Below, one piece after another: positions 59,581 through 64,000 of a stretch of DNA of 64,000 bases (its first letter is position 1; each line of letters starts with the position of its first letter). The notes below the pieces were generated by a model. The model saw only the letters and a program-made list of their open reading frames with translations. It searched no databases and was not told the origin of the DNA. The stretch is from Variovorax sp. PBS-H4. Its GTDB lineage: Bacteria; Pseudomonadota; Gammaproteobacteria; Burkholderiales; Burkholderiaceae_C. The stretch spans positions 5,512,001-5,576,000 of the forward strand of contig NZ_LR594675.1 in the NCBI RefSeq assembly GCF_901827205.1, read 5' to 3'. Made by a program: the position numbers and the translations under genes.

Positions 59581-60696
59581 ATGGCTGAAGAGCTCTTCAT
59601 CGGCCTGATGTCCGGCACCTCGCTCGACGGCGTCGACGGTGTCCTGGCCGACTTCTCCGGGGGGCGCATCGCAGTGCGGGCCCACGCAGTGGCGAGCTTT
59701 CCGGTTTCGCTGCGCGCCGAGCTGTTGGCGCTCAACTCCCTCGGCGGCGACAACGAGTTGCATCGCGCGGCCTTGGCTGGAAACGGTCTTGCACGGGTCT
59801 ATGCCGAGGTGGTCGAGCAGTTGCTCGCCGACACCGGCACCGCGCCCGTGGCCGTGGCCGCCATCGGCGCGCACGGGCAAACCGTGCGGCACCGGCCCGG
59901 CGAATTCGATGATCTCGGCTATACCCTGCAGATCAACAACCCCTCGCTGCTTGCGGAGCTCACTGGCATCTGCGTCGTGGCCGACTTCCGCAGCCGTGAC
60001 CTCGCGGCCGGGGGCCAGGGCGCGCCGCTGGTGCCTGGTTTCCACCGGGCGCTGTTCGCGCGCGACGAGGAGGCGGTGGCGGTACTCAATATCGGGGGCA
60101 TTTCCAATCTGAGTCTGCTGCCGGCCGGCAGCGGAACGGTCCTGGGCTTCGACTGCGGCCCCGGCAACGCACTCCTCGACCACTGGTGCCAGAGTCACAT
60201 CGGCCAGCCTTTTGATACTGGCGGACGCTGGGCGGCAACGGGTCGCGTGCTGCCCGAGCTGCTCTCAAGGTGCCTGACGGACGCCTACTTCACCAAACCA
60301 CCGCCCAAGAGCACCGGCCGCGACCTGTTCAACCCGACTTGGCTGGCCGCCTGCCTGGCGGGCGCTGAAGCGCAACCGGCTGATGTGCAGGCCACGCTGG
60401 CCGAACTGACGGCGCAGGTGTGCGCCACCGAGCTGCAGCGCCATGGCAAGGACATCCGCCTGCTGGTCATCTGCGGCGGCGGTGCGCTCAACGAGCACCT
60501 GATGGGCCGCTTGCGAGCCCTGCTGCCTGCGGTGCAGGTGCTCTCCTCTGCCGAGCTCGGCCTGCCGCCCCAGCAGGTCGAAGCGGCCGCCTTTGCATGG
60601 CTGGCGCGCAGCACGATGCGCCGGGAACCCGGTAACCTCGCGAGCGTCACGGGCGCGCGCGGGGCCCGTGTGCTGGGCGCGATCTACCCCGCTTGA
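59581..60696 (+). CDS. anmK: Anhydro-N-acetylmuramic acid kinase
   Basis: A 371-aa sugar kinase that opens and phosphorylates anhydro-MurNAc to MurNAc-6-P in cell-wall recycling. The signature FIGLMSGTSLDGVDG is at the N-terminus, with the ASKHA-fold phosphate loops NIGGISNLS and FDCGPGNALLD and the adenosine motif VICGGGALNE. ATG 59581 follows the M23 stop by 17 nt, so probably co-transcribed. Confidence 0.96.
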   Translation: MAEELFIGLMSGTSLDGVDGVLADFSGGRIAVRAHAVASFPVSLRAELLALNSLGGDNELHRAALAGNGLARVYAEVVEQLLADTGTAPVAVAAIGAHGQTVRHRPGEFDDLGYTLQINNPSLLAELTGICVVADFRSRDLAAGGQGAPLVPGFHRALFARDEEAVAVLNIGGISNLSLLPAGSGTVLGFDCGPGNALLDHWCQSHIGQPFDTGGRWAATGRVLPELLSRCLTDAYFTKPPPKSTGRDLFNPTWLAACLAGAEAQPADVQATLAELTAQVCATELQRHGKDIRLLVICGGGALNEHLMGRLRALLPAVQVLSSAELGLPPQQVEAAAFAWLARSTMRREPGNLASVTGARGARVLGAIYPA

Positions 60697-60703
60697 ATTG
60701 CCA

Positions 60704-62122
60704 TTAGTGCTGGCCCGAGACCTCGGGCTGCTCGGGTTGGACTGCCCTTGCGTGCGGCGGCAGATGCCAGAAAATCAAGGCCGAGGCCACGGTGATGAGC
60801 CCCATGCTCGCAAAGGTCGCCTGGAAAGCATGCAGCGTGGCCAGTGCATCGAGGCTGCCAAATACATCGGTGTACCCTGCCAACACTGCGCTGGCACCCG
60901 CGACACCCAGGCTCATCGCCAGCATCTGCACCATCGACAGGAGGCTGTTGCCGCTGCTCGCCATTCCTTCGCTGAGGTCGCGCAAGGTCACTGTGTTCAT
61001 CGCCGTGAACTGCAGCGAATTGACGGCACCGAAAGCCAGCAGTTGCAAGACGTGCATTGCGAGCGGCTGCGTCGGCGCTGCCAGGCCGAAGCTGGCCATG
61101 GTGAGCCCGACCAGCGCGGTATTGACCACCAGCACGCGGCGATAGCCAAAGCGGGTGATCAGCGGCGCAGCGGCCCGCTTCATCGCCATGCCGGCGAGCG
61201 CGATCGGCAGCATCATCAGCCCGGCCCTGAGCGGTGTGTAGCCCATCGACACCTGCAGCAGCAGGGGAACCAGGAAGGGCATGCAACTGCTGCCCAGGCG
61301 CGAGAACAGGTTACCCAGCAGGCCGATGCCGAGTGTCGGAATGCCGAAGAGCGAAGGGTCGAAGAGGGGGTCCGGCCGGCGAAGCGCATGCAGCCAGTAG
61401 GCAGTGATGCTGGCAAAGCCGAACACAAGCAGCAGCAGCACGCCAGCCTGGCGCAGGCCCAGTCCTGAAACACCATCGAGTGCCAGCGAGACGGCGACCA
61501 TGCCGAAGGCTAGCATGGCGTAGCCTGCGCCGTCGAAAGGCCGCTGCTGCACCGCCCGCAGGTCCGGCATCAGCCTGAGTGTGGCGAGGCAGCCCGCCAG
61601 GCCGACGGGCACGTTGATCAAGAAGATCCAGTGCCAGGAGGCGTACTGCACCAGCCAACCGCCGAGCGTGGGGCCCAGGAGTGGCCCGATCAGCCCCGGA
61701 ATCGCGACAAAACTCATGGCGGCCAGGAACTCCGCGCGCGGCACCGTGCGCAGCAGCGCCAGCCGCCCTACCGGCAGCAGAAGCGCGCCGCCGAGCCCCT
61801 GCAGCACCCGGGCAGCCACCAGCGGGCCGATGCTGCGCGACAACGCGCAGGCCACCGAGCCGAGCACGAAGAGCACGATGGCCGAGAAGAATACGCGCCG
61901 GGTTCCGAAGCGGTCGGCGATCCAGCCGGAGGCCGGGATCAGCATCGCCATGGTCAGCGAATAAGCCACGACCACCGACTGCATCCTCAGCGGGCTCTCG
62001 CCCAGGCTCGCGGCCATGGCCGGCAGCGCGGTGTTGATGATGGTGGCGTCCAGCGTCTGCATGAAGAAGCCGACGGCGACCAACCACAGCAGACTCGTGC
62101 GCGTGGAAACGGAGTTGCTCAT
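60704..62122 (-). CDS. MFS exporter of the DHA2 (14-helix) type, MdtD-like
   Basis: A 472-aa drug:H+ antiporter-like protein. Motif C-type and family features include DATIINTALPAMAASL at TM1, ADRFGTRRVF (motif A), VLQGLGGALLLPVGRLA and SWHWIFLINVPVGLAG. About 14 hydrophobic segments can be counted. ATG 62122 is chosen because ATG-less extension to 62143 runs into the erpA terminator. The substrate is unknown. No local regulator gene is present. Confidence 0.88.
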   Translation of the reverse strand: MSNSVSTRTSLLWLVAVGFFMQTLDATIINTALPAMAASLGESPLRMQSVVVAYSLTMAMLIPASGWIADRFGTRRVFFSAIVLFVLGSVACALSRSIGPLVAARVLQGLGGALLLPVGRLALLRTVPRAEFLAAMSFVAIPGLIGPLLGPTLGGWLVQYASWHWIFLINVPVGLAGCLATLRLMPDLRAVQQRPFDGAGYAMLAFGMVAVSLALDGVSGLGLRQAGVLLLLVFGFASITAYWLHALRRPDPLFDPSLFGIPTLGIGLLGNLFSRLGSSCMPFLVPLLLQVSMGYTPLRAGLMMLPIALAGMAMKRAAAPLITRFGYRRVLVVNTALVGLTMASFGLAAPTQPLAMHVLQLLAFGAVNSLQFTAMNTVTLRDLSEGMASSGNSLLSMVQMLAMSLGVAGASAVLAGYTDVFGSLDALATLHAFQATFASMGLITVASALIFWHLPPHARAVQPEQPEVSGQH

Positions 62123-62141
62123 GGGGAGAACGACGCGCAGC

Positions 62142-62167
62142 AAAAAGCCGCCCGAAGGCGGCTTTTT
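62142..62167 (-). terminator. Bidirectional Rho-independent terminator after erpA
   Basis: Perfect 11-bp palindromic arms AAAAAGCCGCC/GGCGGCTTTTT with loop CGAA. It ends 21 nt after the erpA stop and can act on both strands. The same 26-bp sequence recurs at 62620-62645. Confidence 0.9.
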
Positions 62168-62188
62168 GCTTGCGCAGCTAACAATGCA

Positions 62189-62554
62189 TCAGGCCGAGAA
62201 GCTGGACCCGCAGCCGCAAGTGCTGGTGGCGTTCGGGTTCTTGATCACGAACTGGGCTCCTTGCAGGTCTTCCTTGTAGTCGATCTCGGCGCCGACAAGG
62301 TATTGGTAGCTCATGGCATCGATCAACAGCGACACGCCATTCTTGGTCATCGTCGTGTCGTCCTCGTTCACGATCTCGTCGAAGGTGAAGCCGTACTGGA
62401 AGCCCGAGCAGCCACCGCCTTGGACGAAGACGCGCAGCTTGAGATCGGGGTTGCCCTCCTCGGCGATCAGGTCGGCCACCTTGGCGGCCGCGCTGTCGGT
62501 GAAGATGATCGGCTCGGGCATCTGGGTTTGAATATTTTCAGCAACGGCGCTCAT
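62189..62554 (-). CDS. erpA: Iron-sulfur cluster insertion protein ErpA
   Basis: A 121-aa A-type carrier that delivers Fe-S clusters to target proteins. The three cluster-binding cysteines are present: Cys49 in [11 protein letters not shown], and Cys113 and Cys115 in CGCGSSF. A short N-terminal extension of about 12 residues is normal for betaproteobacteria. AGGAG lies ten bases before the ATG. It is flanked on both sides by identical terminators, so it is a single-gene unit. Confidence 0.95.
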   Translation of the reverse strand: MSAVAENIQTQMPEPIIFTDSAAAKVADLIAEEGNPDLKLRVFVQGGGCSGFQYGFTFDEIVNEDDTTMTKNGVSLLIDAMSYQYLVGAEIDYKEDLQGAQFVIKNPNATSTCGCGSSFSA

Positions 62555-62619
62555 AACTGGAGAACTCCTGTGGAGGGGCCGAACGGGGCGGCCAACCGAA
62601 GAATGCTACTGCAATAACC

Positions 62620-62645
62620 AAAAAGCCGCCCGAAGGCGGCTTTTT
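62620..62645 (-). terminator. Rho-independent terminator after rpsI
   Basis: The same 26-bp palindrome as at 62142-62167 (11-bp arms, loop CGAA). It lies 41 nt after the rpsI stop. T tracts occur on both strands. Confidence 0.9.
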
Positions 62646-62685
62646 GGCAGTACGGGCCATAAGCCCAAGGCAATCGGCGGACCGA

Positions 62686-63078
62686 TCAGCGCTTCGAGAA
62701 CTGCTTGCGGCGGCGTGCGGAATGCAGACCGACCTTCTTGCGCTCCACCTCGCGGGCGTCGCGAGTCACGAAACCGGCCTGGCTCAACACCGGCTTCAGC
62801 GAGGCGTCATAGTCGATCAGCGCACGGGTGATGCCGTGGCGCGTGGCGCCCGCCTGGCCCGATTCGCCGCCACCCGCCACATTGACCATGATGTCGAAGC
62901 TTTCGACGTTGTCGGTCAGGAAAAGCGGTTGCTTGGCAATCATGATCGAGGTTTCGCGGCCGAAGAACTCAGTGATGTCCTTGCCGTTGACCGTGATCTT
63001 GCCGGAGCCTTTTTTCAGAAACACGCGGGCGACGCTCGATTTGCGACGGCCGGTGCCATTGTTCCATTCACCAATCAT
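62686..63078 (-). CDS. rpsI: 30S ribosomal protein S9
   Basis: A 130-aa ribosomal protein. The start [20 protein letters not shown] and the ending [10 protein letters not shown] (C-terminal tail that reaches the P-site tRNA) are canonical. [19 protein letters not shown] is the conserved core. ATG 63078 follows AAGGAG; ATG 63084 lies in the spacer. rplM lies 12 nt upstream, the universal rplM-rpsI pair. Confidence 0.98.
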   Translation of the reverse strand: MIGEWNNGTGRRKSSVARVFLKKGSGKITVNGKDITEFFGRETSIMIAKQPLFLTDNVESFDIMVNVAGGGESGQAGATRHGITRALIDYDASLKPVLSQAGFVTRDAREVERKKVGLHSARRRKQFSKR

Positions 63079-63090
63079 TCTCAAGGCTCC

Positions 63091-63522
63091 TTAGAGTTCC
63101 AGCACTTTGGGCTGTTGGGCGGTGTGCGGATGCTCTGCACCGCCGTACACCTTGAGTTTCTTGATCATGGCGTAACCGAGCGGACCCTTGGGCAGCATGC
63201 CCTTGACCGCCTTTTCCAGGGCGCGGCCGGGATGCTTGGCTTGCATGTCGCGGAAGTTGGTGGCCGTGATGCCGCCGGGGTAGCCCGAATGGCGGTAGTA
63301 GACCTTGTCAAGCGGCTTGGCGCCGGTGACACGCAGCTGGGCTGCGTTGATGATGACGATGAAGTCACCGGTATCGACGTGAGGCGTGTAAATGGCCTTG
63401 TGTTTGCCGCGTAGACGGAGAGCAACTTCGCTGGCTACTCGTCCGAGGACCTTGTCGGTCGCGTCAATCACAAACCACTCGTGCGTCACGTCAGCGGGCT
63501 TGGCGCTGAACGTTTTGGTCAT
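63091..63522 (-). CDS. rplM: 50S ribosomal protein L13
   Basis: A 143-aa ribosomal protein important early in 50S assembly. Motifs are [38 protein letters not shown] and [20 protein letters not shown] precedes the ATG. A perfect TATAAT on the minus strand gives a leader of about 115 nt, long enough for feedback control, although no known leader motif was identified. Confidence 0.98.
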   Translation of the reverse strand: MTKTFSAKPADVTHEWFVIDATDKVLGRVASEVALRLRGKHKAIYTPHVDTGDFIVIINAAQLRVTGAKPLDKVYYRHSGYPGGITATNFRDMQAKHPGRALEKAVKGMLPKGPLGYAMIKKLKVYGGAEHPHTAQQPKVLEL

Positions 63523-63645
63523 GAGTTTTCCTTGAAGGGAAAGTGGTTTGGCGGGCCCTTTTCCACGGTCGGCGTTCCTCTGTCGGGAATCTCTTAGGTG
63601 GGGTCATGCTCCGCCGCGGGGCCACAAAACGCTGCGAAGCCCACG

Positions 63646-63651
63646 ATTATA
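63646..63651 (-). promoter_or_regulatory. -10 element of the rplM-rpsI promoter
   Basis: Perfect TATAAT read on the minus strand (ATTATA on plus). No good -35 hexamer is visible at 16-18 bp; the position falls in a GC-rich inverted repeat (63672-63690). Confidence 0.6.
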
Positions 63652-63671
63652 CAAAGATTGGTCCGCAGCGG

Positions 63672-63690
63672 GCCCTGGAAGACCCAGGGC
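63672..63690. repeat. 7-bp perfect inverted repeat between rplM and rlmJ
   Basis: GCCCTGG (63672-63678) and CCAGGGC (63684-63690) with a five-base loop. It lies in the rlmJ leader and over the expected -35 area of the rplM promoter. No T tract follows. Confidence 0.55.
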
Positions 63691-63705
63691 AGTTACCATG
63701 CCTCC

Positions 63706-64000
63706 ATGTTCAGCTACCGCCACGCCTTCCATGCCGGCAATCACGCCGACGTGCTCAAGCACACGGTGCTGATCGCTGCGCTCGAGCACCTGGTCGAGAA
63801 GGACACCCCGCTCACGGTGGTAGACACGCACGCTGGCGCCGGGCTGTACCGCCTTGACGGCGACTACGCCGGCACCAGCGGCGAGGCCGCTGAAGGGGTG
63901 CTGCGGCTGCTCTCGGACACAGCCAAGCCCAAGCCCGACGAGGCGCCGCTCGCCGATGCCCTGGCGCGCTATCTTGCAGTCATACGAGCTTTCAATCCAA
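63706..64000 (+). CDS. rlmJ: 23S rRNA (adenine(2030)-N6)-methyltransferase RlmJ (3' end beyond window)
   Basis: The first 98 codons of RlmJ, which methylates A2030 of 23S rRNA. The start MFSYRHAFHAGNHADVLKHT is diagnostic, and VVDTHAGAGLYRL carries SAM-binding motif I. The remainder of a protein of about 280 aa lies outside the window. Divergent from rplM. Confidence 0.95.
   Translation, partial: MFSYRHAFHAGNHADVLKHTVLIAALEHLVEKDTPLTVVDTHAGAGLYRLDGDYAGTSGEAAEGVLRLLSDTAKPKPDEAPLADALARYLAVIRAFNP

Overview
The window is a stretch of very GC-rich chromosome with almost no non-coding DNA. It looks like a betaproteobacterium of the order Burkholderiales, most likely the family Comamonadaceae (Variovorax/Acidovorax/Ramlibacter type). 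Supporting evidence is the dusB-fis-purH operon, the yqgE-ruvX-pyrR-pyrB-pyrC' operon with a non-catalytic dihydroorotase, the pilGHIJ-chpA twitching cluster next to rubredoxin and thiD, the phoH-ybeY pair, and the erpA/rpsI/rplM arrangement. These assignments come from reading motifs by eye; no database search was run. No insertion sequence, prophage or CRISPR array was seen.

Layout. 1-5.8 kb: tamA (cut by the window edge) and tamB, then tRNA-Arg(CCU). 6.2-8.4 kb: a NadM/Nudix protein, a small I78-like lipoprotein, a small membrane protein, and a 365-nt gap with an orphan plus-strand terminator. 8.4-13 kb: a six-gene minus-strand operon yqgE-ruvX-pyrR-pyrB-pyrC'-plsC. 13-14.5 kb: a photolyase. 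14.6-24.2 kb: the Pil-Chp chemosensory system (pilG, pilH, pilI, pilJ, chpA). 24.3-26.9 kb: rubredoxin, thiD and hemL. 26.9-29.8 kb: dusB-fis-purH. 30-37 kb: housekeeping genes (YqaA-type membrane protein, ychF, MOSC protein, UbiH-like hydroxylase, dsbC, M61 peptidase, enoyl-CoA hydratase). 37-40.7 kb: an ECF sigma factor, a probable membrane anti-sigma protein and a divergent VWA lipoprotein. Next come tRNA-Met(CAU), small membrane and lipoprotein genes, and a glycosyltransferase/phosphoesterase pair.

44-56 kb: dmeF, ruvB, a six-gene plus-strand lipid cassette, ruvA, then phoH-ybeY, dtd and a second cation-efflux gene. The cassette contains a CDP-alcohol phosphatidyltransferase, an alpha/beta hydrolase fused to a methyltransferase, a PAP2 phosphatase fused to a dual-specificity phosphatase, an unknown membrane protein, an acyltransferase and a CDP-diacylglycerol synthase. 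Most junctions overlap by 4 bp. It resembles E. coli ynbABCD with extra genes, and it sits on the opposite strand exactly between ruvA and ruvB, as if inserted into a ruvAB operon. This is the most interesting part of the window, because the genes together could make and remodel a phospholipid whose identity is unknown. 55.7-64 kb: a FecR-domain protein coupled to an OmpA lipoprotein, tyrS, an M23 peptidase with anmK (cell-wall turnover and recycling), an MFS exporter, erpA, the rplM-rpsI ribosomal operon, and the start of rlmJ.

Smaller points of interest are two intergenic dyads (rubredoxin/thiD and sigma/VWA divergences), degenerate active-site motifs in the NadM/Nudix protein, and two identical terminators around erpA.
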